A stretch of DNA of 64,000 bases from DASXZH01 sp963829965 (GCA_963829965.1 CAWHLK010000036.1:1-64000); one strand, 5' to 3'. Shown: positions 38,041 through 48,781, counted from the stretch's first letter. The notes: a model not told the origin generated them from the letters alone. Program-made: numbers and translations.

Positions 38041-38946
38041 TTGCTTGATATAAGGGGTCTTCGCAAGGCGTACGGCAAAACCGTCGCCTTGCAAGACGCC
38101 TCTTTTTTTGTGCCAAAGGGCACTTGTTACGGGTTGATCGGCCCCAACGGAGCGGGCAAGACAACAACCATCTCGATCGTGACCGGAACCATAGACGCGG
38201 ATGCCGGCTCCGTCATGTTGGACGGCAGGCCAATCAGCTCCAACAATCTGGACGTGAAGAGCCGAATTGGCTACGTTCCCCAGGACTTAGCCCTCTACGA
38301 GGACCTTTCCGCGCAGGACAACCTTCGGTTCTTTGGCATGCTGTACGGGCTTAGCGGCCACCACTTGGACGGGCGAATCGATTACGGCTTATCAGTTGCA
38401 GGGCTGCAAGACCGCCGCAAGGAACCGGTCCGAGAGTTCTCGGGCGGTATGAAGAGGCGATTGAATATTGCGTCCGCCCTGCTCCACGATCCGGATTTCT
38501 TCGTTCTGGACGAGCCAACCGTAGGCGTTGACCCTCAGAGCCGAAACCTCATCTTTGAAGCACTGGAAGCTCAGCGAGACTCAGGAAAAACCCTGCTCTA
38601 CACCACGCACTACATGGAAGAAGCCGAACGCCTTTGCGAGCGGGTTGCGATTATGGATGGCGGACGTGTGATCGCCGAAGGCGAGATTTCGGAGCTTCAT
38701 CGTCTTATACCGAGCGACTGCACCGTTCACGTGGAGGTCTCGCACGGTGCGAGCCCTCCGGAGACGATTCCGGGAGCGAGAAACGTGAAGCGGCACGGCC
38801 GCCGCGTGAGCTTTGAAGTGGACGACCTCAAAATGGATCTTCCCGTCGCCTTGGCGGCATTCCCTTCGATCGAGGAAGTGCAAACGGAGAGGCCAACCCT
38901 TGAAGAGGTCTTTCTGCATTTGACTGGGCGCAGTCTTAGAGATTGA
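38041..38946 (+). CDS. ABC-2 type transporter ATP-binding protein
   Basis: ATPase of a drug/lipid exporter class. Walker A is GPNGAGKTTT, the signature FSGGMKRRLNIA, Walker B FFVLDEPTVGVD and the switch TTHYMEEAERL. TTG 38041 follows AGGAG with eight bases between; the frame gives LLDIRGLRKAYGK. The C-terminal 70 residues (EVSHGASPPETIPGARNV to RPTLEEVFLHLTGRSLRD) form the usual regulatory end. Its partner permease is probably the divergent gene at 35769-36908. Confidence 0.92.
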   Translation: MLDIRGLRKAYGKTVALQDASFFVPKGTCYGLIGPNGAGKTTTISIVTGTIDADAGSVMLDGRPISSNNLDVKSRIGYVPQDLALYEDLSAQDNLRFFGMLYGLSGHHLDGRIDYGLSVAGLQDRRKEPVREFSGGMKRRLNIASALLHDPDFFVLDEPTVGVDPQSRNLIFEALEAQRDSGKTLLYTTHYMEEAERLCERVAIMDGGRVIAEGEISELHRLIPSDCTVHVEVSHGASPPETIPGARNVKRHGRRVSFEVDDLKMDLPVALAAFPSIEEVQTERPTLEEVFLHLTGRSLRD

Positions 38947-39041
38947 GACAGCTTTTGAGGAGCCACAGCATGAAATCCCAGGCTGTTGAACGTAGAAACC
39001 GTGAGAGCCATGGATGAGCGAGCGATGGACGAGAGGAACTC

Positions 39042-40670
39042 ATGAGCGCGAGTAGCGCCGTTCGTCGCGGTGGGGCTACGCCTACGACCAAAGAGGAGTT
39101 CGCAGAGAGCATTGCCAAATACCGCTGGTTTATCCTCGCGGGCCTCATCACCTCCGCGATCATGGAAGTCCTCGACACCACGATCGTAAACGTGGCACTG
39201 CCCACCATGGCGGGAAACCTGGGGGCAACCAACCAGGAGATCGGCTGGGTCGCCACCGGTTACATCCTATCGAACGTGGTTGTCCTGCCAATGACCGCGT
39301 TTCTTTCCGCACGGTTTGGGCGGAGGAACTACCTCACTTTCTCGATCTGCCTTTTCATTACCGCCTCGTTCTTTTGCGGAACCTCTCACTCGCTGGTAGA
39401 ACTGGTTTTTTGGCGGATCATCCAGGGAGCCGGCGGCGCCGCGCTTCTGTCCACCGCGCAAGCGACGTTGCGCCAAATATTCCCTCCCGAGGAACAGGGC
39501 ATTGTCCAGGCGATTTTCATCATGGGAATTATCGTTGCGCCCACTCTCGGGCCAACGTTGGGCGGATGGATCAGCGACAACTACGCCTGGAACTGGTGCT
39601 TTTTCATCAATATCCCCATCGGCCTGGCTTCGGTTTTTCTTGTCACCACATTTCTCCACGATCCGCCTGGGATGAGAAACCCAAACTCACATATCGATTG
39701 GTGGGGGATCGGGCTCTTGGCCGTGGGCTTAGGCTCCTTGCAATATGTCCTAGAGGAAGGCCAGGAGAACAACTGGTTCCAGGATCCGCTCATTCTCAAG
39801 ATGGCGATTATCTCCGGCGTCGCGCTGGCGATTATGCTTTGGTGGGAGTTCTCACCCCGTAACAAAGGGCCGGTTGTGGATTTTCGCATTCTCAAGAATA
39901 GGTCTCTTGCAGCGTCAATCTTCCTCTTCGTCACTTTGGGGTTTGGCCTCTATGGCGTTACTTTTCTGTTCCCGCTGTTCACGCAGAATATCCTCGGTTT
40001 TACGCCGACCGAGACCGGCCTTTCGTTAATGCCCGGTGGTATTGCAACTGCAGTCAGCGCGATTTTCTGCGGAAGGATGCTTAACGGCGCGAAGCCGCTT
40101 CTCGATCCCAGGGTGCTCATCTATGTCGGTATTTGCATCGTGCTCATCTCGATGCACGATCTTGCCAATATGAGCCCCCAAAGTGGCCAACCGGACACGT
40201 ATACGGCACTCCTTATTCGCGGCTTTGGCATGGGAATGCTTTTCACGCCCATCAACCAGGTGGCCTACGCCTCGATCAAGCCACAGGAAGCTCAACAGGC
40301 GTCCGGTCTCATCAACCTTGCCCGACAGTTGGGAGGGTCGTTCGGAATTGCCGCCCTTGGGGCCTACGTGGCCAATACAACGGCGTTTCACCGTTCAGAC
40401 CTGGCAAGCAACCTGTACCCTTCTAACCCGTTGCTGGTTCAAAGGTTGGAGGGCCTTACTCAGGTGATGATGCAGCATGGATACGGCAGACCGGTTGCCC
40501 AGCAAATGGCTTATGCGGCCATGAACGGAAACCTGGTCCAGCAGTCCATGGTGCTCGCCTATGACAATGCGTTCTGGGTGATCATGGTGAGCTTTGCTTG
40601 CGTTATGCCGCTCGTCTTGTTGCTGAAAAAGCCCAAAGGGCCTCCGGCCGCCGCCGCAGAAGCCCACTAA
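39042..40670 (+). CDS. DHA2-family MFS multidrug exporter (EmrB/QacA-like)
   Basis: 542 residues with 14 predicted helices. Motifs: LDTTIVNVALPTMAGNLGA in helix 1, WVATGYILSNVVVLPMTAFLS, ARFGRRNYLTFS, RIIQGAGGAALLSTAQA and motif C GIIVAPTLGPTLGGWI. It exports drugs or similar compounds by proton antiport. EmrB proteins often need an EmrA adaptor; none is seen here. It lies just after the ABC ATPase gene, so the two may form an export cluster. Its 3' end overlaps the GDSL gene, which runs the other way, by a few bases. Confidence 0.92.
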   Translation: MSASSAVRRGGATPTTKEEFAESIAKYRWFILAGLITSAIMEVLDTTIVNVALPTMAGNLGATNQEIGWVATGYILSNVVVLPMTAFLSARFGRRNYLTFSICLFITASFFCGTSHSLVELVFWRIIQGAGGAALLSTAQATLRQIFPPEEQGIVQAIFIMGIIVAPTLGPTLGGWISDNYAWNWCFFINIPIGLASVFLVTTFLHDPPGMRNPNSHIDWWGIGLLAVGLGSLQYVLEEGQENNWFQDPLILKMAIISGVALAIMLWWEFSPRNKGPVVDFRILKNRSLAASIFLFVTLGFGLYGVTFLFPLFTQNILGFTPTETGLSLMPGGIATAVSAIFCGRMLNGAKPLLDPRVLIYVGICIVLISMHDLANMSPQSGQPDTYTALLIRGFGMGMLFTPINQVAYASIKPQEAQQASGLINLARQLGGSFGIAALGAYVANTTAFHRSDLASNLYPSNPLLVQRLEGLTQVMMQHGYGRPVAQQMAYAAMNGNLVQQSMVLAYDNAFWVIMVSFACVMPLVLLLKKPKGPPAAAAEAH

Positions 40671-41888
40671 GACTTGGTGAGTGTGAACTTGTGCGGTTTA
40701 GGTTGGGCGGTATCCCGCTCGTGAGTGTAGATCTCGTACTCCAACTGGTCTAATGCCTTTGCAGCGGCAGGGGTCGAATGAAGCCCGGCTTCGTCAAACT
40801 CCACATCTCTCCATTTCACAAAATCAATGTGACTTCGCTTGGCTGTCAGGTCCAAGAGTTCTAGCGCCTGCTTCCGCATTGGAGTGCCGAAATCGGCGAG
40901 GTTTATCCCCTCTGCCAGCTGCTCGCCGGTGAATTTCGGAAACCGCTTGTCCATCAATGGAAAGAGTGTAGGTTCCGGGATCAAGATTCTGAACCCGCAA
41001 GGTCTCAATGTTGAGGTCATGGGTGAAGGAAGAATGGGCCAAGGCCAGTTGGATCGTCTTATCCTCGGGATCAACGCAAAACGGAAGTGAGCCGTCGGTT
41101 TCTGTCCAGGAGGAGCCGTCAAAGTCCGCAATCTTGGAGTTCTCGGACTCTACAACTGTTTTGGCCGTGGCATCCAAGACCACGCTGGCCACTACCGGGC
41201 TTGCGCCCCAAGCTTTCAGGAGCGCTCCGGCCATAATCAGATGGCCTGCCGGGCCGGGGTGAATAGAGTCGGCGATGATATCTTTGGCGACGTCGGGATT
41301 GTCCTCCGCGGCCCCTCTGAGCATGGAGGCGACGGGTGCGTTGAAATCCACGTAGGTGTCGCGATTCTTGCTCGCCCACGCCTCAACGACGCTTCCATAT
41401 TGAAGGAGCGTATCGTTGTAGCCTTGCCATGGGTGCCAGGAAGCCGCAGAATAAGCCTCGTGCCTGTGGGCGAAGTCGTCCCATGGGGAGGTTCGGATCA
41501 GGGTGACGCGTGCATTGGGCGCATCGGCTTGCAGGTAGCCAAGGAGCTTGCCATACCACTCGTTGAAGGTGTTGAATATCTTGGGGTCGTAAGGCACATA
41601 CCCGCCATCGTTCATACCGAGCATCACGGTAACCACCGAGGGTTTCAGTGGTTTCACATCGCGATCCACTCTCAGCTGAGGAGTGCCACCGCCGCCGCCC
41701 CAGGTCGAGTCACCTGACCAGCCACGGTTATAGAACCTCACCTGCAGCTTCGGATACCTGCCGTAGACAAACGACTCCACGTAGGTCGTATAGAGCTGCT
41801 GCTGGGTGATGCTGTCGCCATAGAACACGACAACGTCCCCGGAGTGTAGGGCAAACGCAGCCGACAGGGCCGCCAGAAGAATGGACAT
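40667..41888 (-). CDS. SGNH/GDSL-type hydrolase, one frameshift
   Basis: Secreted esterase/lipase-like protein with a short signal peptide (MSILLAALSAAFALHSGD). Block I is VVFYGDSITQQQ, block III VVTVMLGMNDGG and the His block IIADSIHPGPAGH, giving Ser, Gly, Asn and Asp/His. After the catalytic domain is a beta-rich C-terminal part. The frame changes at about 40940-40942: removing one A (T on the coding strand) joins YTLSIDGQAV to PKFTGEQLAEGINLADFG. Likely substrates are acetylated sugars or cell-wall glycans, but this is inference. Confidence 0.85.
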
Positions 41889-41896
41889 GATCTAAG

Positions 41897-42796
41897 TTAA
41901 CCCACTTGGCGCTCGGCCGGACTACGGGCAAGGATGATGGCGGCTGATAAAATTAATAAACCACCCGCGAGTTGCAAAATCGTCAGTTTGTCGCCGAAGA
42001 CCGCCGCGGCCAAAACGACAGTGACGACCGCCTCAAACACCGAAAGCGTGGACGTAGTCACTGGGCCAATTAGGCGCAATCCTGCCAGCAAGGTCGTGAC
42101 AGCCACGGTCGAGAACAAGCCAAGGCCAACGGTCCCGCCCCACCCCGCGATGCCGTGGGGCCAAGCAGCGCCCCTCACCAAAATGATTACGCCGTAGACC
42201 ACCGTTGTCGAAACGAACACGATCCAAGAAGTCACAAGGGGGGCCGCTTGCTCAAGGAGCTTGGTGCCAAATACGATAAAGCTGGCGTAAAGCACCGCGG
42301 CCACAAGGACGAGCAAAATGCCCCTCCGGTCAATGCTTCCAATTTGCCCAGGGCCACCCAAAGTCAAAGCGACGCCGATGAGCGCGAGAACGAGGGCAAG
42401 GATCTTCAGGTAGGAAATCCTCTCATGCAGGAAGGTGACCGCAACCACTGTCACAATGGCCGGATAAATGTATAACAGCAGGCACGCAAGACCGGCGGGG
42501 ATGAGAGTAACCGCGCTGAAATAGGCGATGGACTGCCCAAAATAGACGATGCTGCCGAGGGCCAGGAGCTTTGCCAGCAACGGACCTCGGGGAAGCTTAG
42601 CCCTTGATCGAATAAGAAGCGGGGTCAGGGAAGCCGAGCAGATCACGAAGCGAACGAACAACACGGTAAACGGCTCGCCACCCGATCGATAGGCGAGTTG
42701 AGCACAGGTGGGCAAGACGCCAAAGCACGTGGCCGATAGCAGCACGAGCAGAATGCCCTTTCCGGCAGTTCGGGAGCTATCTTGATCCAAGGACAT
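41897..42796 (-). CDS. EamA-family (DMT) membrane transporter
   Basis: 299 residues with ten helices in two EamA repeats. The first begins GILLVLLSATCFGVLPTCAQ and contains VLFVRFVICS; the second starts GILLVLVAAVLYASFIVFGTK. The end of repeat two shows VTTSTLSVFEAVVTVVLAAAVFGDKL. Substrate unknown; relatives move amino acids or metabolites. It overlaps the RNase HIII gene by about 20 bases, so it is the last gene of an operon with the tricorn-like gene and rnhC. Confidence 0.88.
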   Translation of the reverse strand: MSLDQDSSRTAGKGILLVLLSATCFGVLPTCAQLAYRSGGEPFTVLFVRFVICSASLTPLLIRSRAKLPRGPLLAKLLALGSIVYFGQSIAYFSAVTLIPAGLACLLLYIYPAIVTVVAVTFLHERISYLKILALVLALIGVALTLGGPGQIGSIDRRGILLVLVAAVLYASFIVFGTKLLEQAAPLVTSWIVFVSTTVVYGVIILVRGAAWPHGIAGWGGTVGLGLFSTVAVTTLLAGLRLIGPVTTSTLSVFEAVVTVVLAAAVFGDKLTILQLAGGLLILSAAIILARSPAERQVG

Positions 42797-43412
42797 TCTG
42801 AGTCGTCTTGAAATGCAGTTTCGCTACTTGGCGAAGACTCTCAGGACCGCTCTTTACAACGAGTTTCTTACCCGCTGCGATGACGAGCGGAGAAGCACCT
42901 TTTGGCAGTTCGACGCCCACCTCCTCGCCCAAACGTTTGAGGCCTCTCAGGAAGGCAGCCCTCGCGAGAATGGAAGCGGCAGCCACGGCGATGTCCGCCT
43001 CGGCCCTCACCATTGACTGGAGCTCGATCGTCCTCCCCTTCTCGAAGAGCTGCCTCTTGAGGCCCGCCGGATCGGCAAACTGGTCGGAGATCACCAACCG
43101 ACAAGGCTGTAACTCGAGAACATTTTCGATTGCCCGCGCGTGGCCCCAAGCCAACAGCCGGTTGAGGTTGCGGAACTTCTCGTACAACTCGTTATACTTC
43201 GCAGGGCCGATAGCGATGACACTGTGGGGGCAAAACCGCTTGATCTGATCGGCTAGTCGCATGCTCATTGGGTCGGTGAGCTTTTTCGAATCCTTGACCC
43301 CGTCCAACTCTGCCAAGTGCTCCGGGCCCACGTAGCATGCGGCGATGACGAGGGGTCCGAAGAAATCCCCCTTACCGCTCTCGTCAACGCCTATGTGACC
43401 GTCGTCGATCAT
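42777..43412 (-). CDS. rnhC: Ribonuclease HIII, short form
   Basis: Cuts RNA in RNA-DNA hybrids. The active site opens with GVDESGKGDFFGPLVIAA, the HIII form with its GKGD, while HII has GxDEAGRG. VKDSKKLTDPM and ARAIENVLELQPCRLVISDQF also fit. It has 211 residues. Usual RNase HIII is about 300 because of an N-terminal substrate-binding domain, which is absent here. The start overlaps the tricorn-like stop (ATGA). Confidence 0.88.
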   Translation of the reverse strand: MIDDGHIGVDESGKGDFFGPLVIAACYVGPEHLAELDGVKDSKKLTDPMSMRLADQIKRFCPHSVIAIGPAKYNELYEKFRNLNRLLAWGHARAIENVLELQPCRLVISDQFADPAGLKRQLFEKGRTIELQSMVRAEADIAVAAASILARAAFLRGLKRLGEEVGVELPKGASPLVIAAGKKLVVKSGPESLRQVAKLHFKTTQNVLGSR

Positions 43413-46400
43413 AGTTTAACCAAAGGGTTAACCCCCCCCGTAGCGGGCGTTTTTACCTTCGGGTAGGGCGGAACTTGCGTCGGCTTTGTCGGCTGTTTGC
43501 TCAATTGCCCCAACAGGTAATTGATGGCTGCATCCAGTTGCGGATCCTGACCCTTCGCAATCAAATCCGGTCGGGCGTCCACTTCTATATCCGGCTCGAT
43601 CCCGTTGTTTTCCGCGATCCACTTGTTGGTATCCGGGTCAAAGAACGCTGCCTCCGGCGCGCTGATCAGCCCGCCATCCACAAGCGTATGAAACCCGTTG
43701 ATACCTACCAAGCCGCCCCAGGTCCGTTCGCCGATCAGCGGCCCAAGTCGCGCTTTCTTGAACAGATAGGGGAACATGTCTCCGCCGGAGCCGGCATACC
43801 CATTGATGAGCATTGCTTTGGGAAATGGAAGCGATTGTGTGGGCATGGTCACCGGATCTCCATAGCGGGACTTCATGATTGCCACCGTATTCCGGGATAG
43901 CCATTCCACGAAGAACGTTGGCAGGCTGCCGCCCGAATTTCAGCGCTCGTCGATGATTACTGCGTCTTTGTCGCTCTGAGAGTAGTAGCCCTCCAAGAAC
44001 TCGTTCATTCCCTCTTCGCTGGTGTCGGGAACATGAACGTAACCGATGCGCCCGCCCGATTTGCTTGCCACATAGTTTCGGTTGTCTGCCACCCACTGAT
44101 GGTAGCGAAGGCTGTCTTCGGAGGCAATCGGCCTGACTGCAACCGTGTGTGCGGTCTCTGTATCGGGCGAGGAGTTGACGGTAAGCGTCACTTCCTTTCC
44201 AGCCTTGTCGATCATCCGGGAATCGGGCGGATGCTGCTCGTCAACCGGCTTGCCGTCGATGGCGAGAATGTAATCGCCTTGGCGAACTGCAACGCCAGGA
44301 TCTGACAACGGGCCCCGCCGAGTCTCGGAGAAGTCCTCTCCGGAATATAGCTTCTTGATGCGAACCTTGCCATTCACAGCTTCGAAGTCTGCGCCGAGTT
44401 GCCCCACCGGAATGGGCGTGACGGTTGCGCCAAGATCGCCCCCGATGACATAGGCGTGGGAGGTCCCCAGCTCGCCAATCATGAGACCCAAGACATAGTT
44501 GAGATCCGCACGGTAGGCCACATAAGGCAAATAGGCTGCATACCGTTTTCCGATCGCCGCCCAATTTCAGACCCAGGAAGTTCTTATCGTAAAAGTGGTC
44601 GCGCTCATATCGCCAAGATTCCCAGAATATCTGCTTCCACTCGGCCCTCGGATCGATGACCGCCTCAACGTTGGTGGTGTCCACCTTGCCTTCACCAACC
44701 GTAATCGGTGGTCCGGGGTGAATGTCCGCAATGCCAAGCGTTCCGCCCGAGTAATAGGCCAACTTGCTGCGATCAGGGGTAAAAGCGAGCGAACCACTGA
44801 ATCCCACAAGCACCGGGCTAACATTTCGCTCATGCAGATCGAAGCGCATGAGCTGCCCCTCTGAGGCAAGGAACACACTTGCCTGTCCACCAACAGCGAA
44901 ACTGTAAGGCCTCGCTGGTATTGGAAGGGGGACAATGCGTTTCGAAAGGCCGTCGAGATCAATTTTGACCGGCGGCAATTCGGGCGCCGCGGCGCCTCCG
45001 CCTCCACTGTTTCCTCCTCCGCCACCACCAGCATTCGCTCCGCCACCGCCGCCTCGAGGCCGCTTTCCCCCTCCGCCGCCCCCTGCAGGTGCGGCGCCGG
45101 CTTCCTCATCGTTTTCTGCTTCCAGAGGATTCTTGGCGTCCTTGGACAGCGTCATGACATAAGCCCGCGATGGAGGGGCCAAGAAAAGGTGCTCGCCAAA
45201 CGGCGCGGTTACCTGATCATACGTGCGGTCGGAAATCAGATAGAGATATCGGCCGGACAGGTCAAACGAGACGCGGTCGTCGTTGTAGAACCCCGATGTA
45301 ACCTGCGTAGACTTCCCCGAATCGAGATTGTACAGAAATGTGGACCCGAACTGATTCTTGACATTTCCGACGTAGGCAACCCACTTACCATCTGGTGAAA
45401 ACTCGTAACTGCTCACCGGACTGTAGGGATCGGTAAAGATGGTGGTTATCTTCTTGCTGTCCAAGTCAAGGAGCTGAAGATCGTTTCCGTCGTTTGTGAA
45501 AGCTATGTGCTTGTTGTCCGGGCTCCAAGTGAGATTGACGATGGCGGGGCCGCCGGGAGTCTGCGTGATTTGGGTCGCTGCCCCTCCCATTTGAGGAACC
45601 GTATAGATTTCATCCTCGCCCGACTTATCATCGATATACGCGATGGTTTTGCCGTCAGGAGACCAATTTCGGCTGTTTCGCACGGGTCCCACTTTCGTTT
45701 TCCGTGAACTCTCTGGTTTCGCCGTGCTTTGCGGGGACGGAGAACAAATGGCCATGGGCTTCGACGACCGCGCGAACGCCGGACGGCGATATATCGATGT
45801 CGGAGATAGCAGTGCCAAGATGCTTGAGCGCCGGCCTGGTTGCGTTGAAATCGCTCTTAACCAAAGGGTTAATCTTGTCAACTGCGGCACTGGCGATGTC
45901 ATATCGGAAGAGGTAACCGTCCCGCTCAAAAACGATGGTCTTGCCATCGGTGGATGGCCAGTGGATGTCGGCATCGCTATAGCCTGTCAGCTCAGTATCG
46001 TGTCCGGAATTCAAATCGTAACGATAAAGGTTGACCGTCTGCAGGTTTTTGTCGCTAACGTAGTAGATCGAGTTGCCTACCCACATCGGGTTCCACGCAT
46101 TTTCGCGTCCGTGAGGCAACTCCTTGTAGCTTCCTGTCTGGAGATCGTAGATCGAAATAATCCCCTGGGAGCCGCCGCGATACCTGCGCCAGTTGAACCG
46201 GTTGGAGCCCTGGCGGTTGTAGGCGACCTTATGCCCGTCCGGTGAAAAGCAAACGTCGGCTGCTTCCAGGACGGGCGTGGAAATGGGCAATCCGCCTTTG
46301 GGATCCACCAGCCACAGCCGCTGCTGGCGGGCGTTCAATGCGCCGTAGGTCGAGACATACGCGATCTTTCCGTTGGGGGTCCAGGCTTCGCACGTGTTTG

Positions 46401-46713
46401 CCGCCGGCTCATAGGTCAGCCGTTTCGGCTCGCCCCCGTTAGTGGGCATCACATAGACATCGGTGCCGCCATCGTATTGGCCGGTGAACGCGATTTCGGT
46501 TCCATCCGGCGAGAACTGGGCTTTAACTTCTTGCCCCGGACTCGTGGTCACATGTCGCGCGTAACCCCCATGGATGTTGGCAATCCAAATATCCGATGCG
46601 TAAGTGAATGCCACTTCATCGCCATGAACGCTTGGATACCGCATCAGCCTCATTTCTGGCGGTGGTGTGGATGGCTGGATGGCAAGACGCAACGCGACGG
46701 CAAGTAAGAACAT
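43409..46713 (-). CDS. Tricorn-like protease, two frameshifts and one internal TGA
   Basis: Four pieces in order make one protein of about 1100 residues: a beta-propeller start (MRYPSVHGDEVAFTYASDIW, FSPDGTEIAFTGQYDG), a second propeller (RNWSPDGKTIAYIDDKSG) with a Gly/Arg insertion (about 45000-45090), a PDZ-type segment (GVAVRQGDYILAIDGKPVDE), and the serine-protease core (AVIIDER, NSGGSLPTFF, GYAGSGGDMFPYLF). Tricorn trims peptides; bacterial relatives lie in the periplasm. Frame changes: extra T in TTTT 45698-45701 and extra C in CCC 44560-44562. The third break is a TGA at 43940-43942 with no shift, between DER and NSGG. Confidence 0.85.
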
Positions 46714-46760
46714 CTATGGATAACCCCCTGAGATAAATCTCAAGTTACCCTACTCGAAAA

Positions 46761-47735
46761 TCAGGCCATGGGGTGGCGATTGTAGGCTGAGTACCGCCCG
46801 GTCGCAAAATGCTCGAGCTGGCGCTCAATATCGGCTAGCAGAGTGCTTGCGCCGAGGCGGAATCGGTCCGAGTGAAGCCATTGGTCGCCAAGTTCTTCCT
46901 TCATTAGAATTAGCCAGTCCAACGCTTGCTTAGCGGTCCTAATGCCGCCCGCAGGCTTAAAGCCCACTGTATAGCCTGTCCGTTCTCGATATTCGCGAAT
47001 CGCCCGTGTCATCACAAGCCCAAAATCCAGCGTTGCGTTCACGTTTTCTTTGCCGGTCGAAGTTTTGATGAAATCCGCACCCGCCATCATCGATACCAAA
47101 CTGGCCTTCATCACGTTTCTTAGCGTGCCTAACTCACCGGTTGCAAGAATAGTTTTTAGGTGGGCTTCCCCGCACGCCGTCCTCAGTGCCTGAACTTCCT
47201 CGTACAGAGCGTTCCATTCGCCGTTAAGGACATGGGCCCTGGTTATGACAATGTCAATTTCCGAAGCTCCTGCTTCCACGCTGGCTCGGACCTCTTCGAG
47301 CTTTGCGCCCAACGGGCTCAAACCATGCGGAAACCCCGCGGCAACCGCGGCAACCGGGATGCCGCTTCCTTCAAGGGCGGTTGCGGCGGCTGCAACAAAA
47401 GCATGGTAGACGCAAACCGCCCGAACCTTGACACCCATTTCGCCCGCTCCGATCTGGGCTAACAAATCTTGTCGAATCGGTTGGCGGGCTTTGGCGCAGA
47501 GTCTCTTTACGGTTCCCGGAGTATCGTCGCCGCTAAGGGTGGTTAAATCCATGCAGGTAACCGCGCGTAGGAGCCAGGCCGCCTGCCATTGCTTTTTGAC
47601 CGTCCGTCTTGCGGGAAGGGTAGCGGTGCGCCGTTGGACCGCGCTGCGGTTCACGCGGACATCCTCGATCCAATCAAGGTCGAGGGGTATTCCCTCGTTG
47701 CGTCCGAGGTTTGGTGTTCGTCTTTCCTGAATCAT
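46761..47735 (-). CDS. deoC: Deoxyribose-phosphate aldolase, long (eukaryote-like) form
   Basis: Cleaves 2-deoxyribose-5-phosphate to glyceraldehyde-3-phosphate and acetaldehyde in deoxynucleoside breakdown. The Schiff-base lysine is in ADFIKTSTGKENVNAT; VRAVCVYHAFVAAA, VAAVAAGFPHG and GFKPAGGIRTAKQALDWL complete the TIM barrel. The N-terminal part LPARRTVKKQWQAAWLLRAV and MDLTTLSGDDT recalls the animal enzyme (from memory) more than the E. coli form. Length is 324 residues against about 260 for E. coli. ATG 47735 is chosen; a longer frame adds 35 residues that do not look conserved. Confidence 0.92.
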   Translation of the reverse strand: MIQERRTPNLGRNEGIPLDLDWIEDVRVNRSAVQRRTATLPARRTVKKQWQAAWLLRAVTCMDLTTLSGDDTPGTVKRLCAKARQPIRQDLLAQIGAGEMGVKVRAVCVYHAFVAAAATALEGSGIPVAAVAAGFPHGLSPLGAKLEEVRASVEAGASEIDIVITRAHVLNGEWNALYEEVQALRTACGEAHLKTILATGELGTLRNVMKASLVSMMAGADFIKTSTGKENVNATLDFGLVMTRAIREYRERTGYTVGFKPAGGIRTAKQALDWLILMKEELGDQWLHSDRFRLGASTLLADIERQLEHFATGRYSAYNRHPMA

Positions 47736-47979
47736 CGTGCCCGCTTCTAAGTTTAGTGGATTTTGCGGAATGATTGGGCAATCCTTGAGAGGCGGATAAG
47801 AGAGCAAACTTTCGCGCGATGGATGCCCGTCAGATCGCATGTGAGAAGTGTTGTGTGTTTTGCCGCTAATTCAGCTACCGTAAGAGAATCTGGCATCTTT
47901 CTTTGTGCCGCAAAGGTCTCGCTGAATAAGTTCTAGCCGAGAATCCCTCTAAAGGATCTGGCGTCCGGGAGTTTCCAAC
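47736..47979. other. Divergent intergenic region
   Basis: Between deoC (minus) and the phosphodiester-glycosidase gene (plus). No clear promoter box or repeat seen. Confidence 0.3.
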
Positions 47980-48682
47980 ATGAGTCTGAATTGCGACCTT
48001 GGTTTGCGCGGCCGTTGCCGGAAAGGCACGTCCAATTGCCTACAACTCGTTTAACTACAACGGGCACCTGTTCCACGTGGTGGTGGCCAACCTTCCCAGC
48101 GGCGCATGCGAGGTGAAGACCGTGCATCAGAACTGGCTGGTGTCTGCCCACAAGCTTCTAGCGAACACCCACCCATTTTGCGCGGTGACCGGCACATTCT
48201 TCTCTCCCGGATCAGAGAAGGCGGTGGCCGACATCCTCGTCGATGGCAACCTTGTGTCCAAGGGAGCTCGGGGCACGGTTGTCGCGGTCGACTGGTACGG
48301 TGGCGTGCAGATCTTTGACGCCCCGTATAACAAGCGAATCGACTGGGGCCAATATCAATTCGGCCTTCGAGGCGCCGTGAGGGTAGTGGATGGCGGAGCC
48401 GTGCGACCCGACCCGGTTGCGCAGAGGTTTCATGACAAGGCGATTTGGGGCAACGCAGCCCGCGTGGGCCTTGGCCTGACAAAAGGCGGGAAGCTGTTGC
48501 TCTTCGCCACGACCGACCATGTAACCCTAAGCGAACTTGGCCACGCAATGAAGTCTCGCGGCGTGCGGAACGGCGTGAGCCTGGATGGGGGCGCGTCCAC
48601 CTGCTTCTATTACAACGGCTCCTACCTTATCAAGCCGCAACGCAAGCTCTGCAATATGCTCGTCGTGTCGCAGAGGCCTTAG
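47980..48682 (+). CDS. Secreted phosphodiester-glycosidase (NAGPA/DUF2233) domain protein, start frameshifted
   Basis: The mature part shows NAGPA-type features: HPFCAVTGTFFSPGS, AVRVVDGGAVR, RVGLGLTKGGKLLLFATTD and VSLDGGASTCFYYNG near the end. The family cleaves N-acetylglucosamine phosphodiesters; in bacteria it acts on exopolysaccharide or cell-wall glycans. The open frame starts only at TTG 47999. ATG 47980 is one frame away: removing an A of AA at 47988-47989 gives MSLIATLVCAAVAGKARP, a good signal peptide. So the start is probably ATG 47980. Confidence 0.8.
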
Positions 48683-48781
48683 TTATTCGTCGAACTCTTA
48701 AGCCCTGGTACGAGTCGATATGGACGGGCGCAACCATTCGCCCCGTCTACTTTCGTAGAATACGGCAGGGATCCACAAAGC

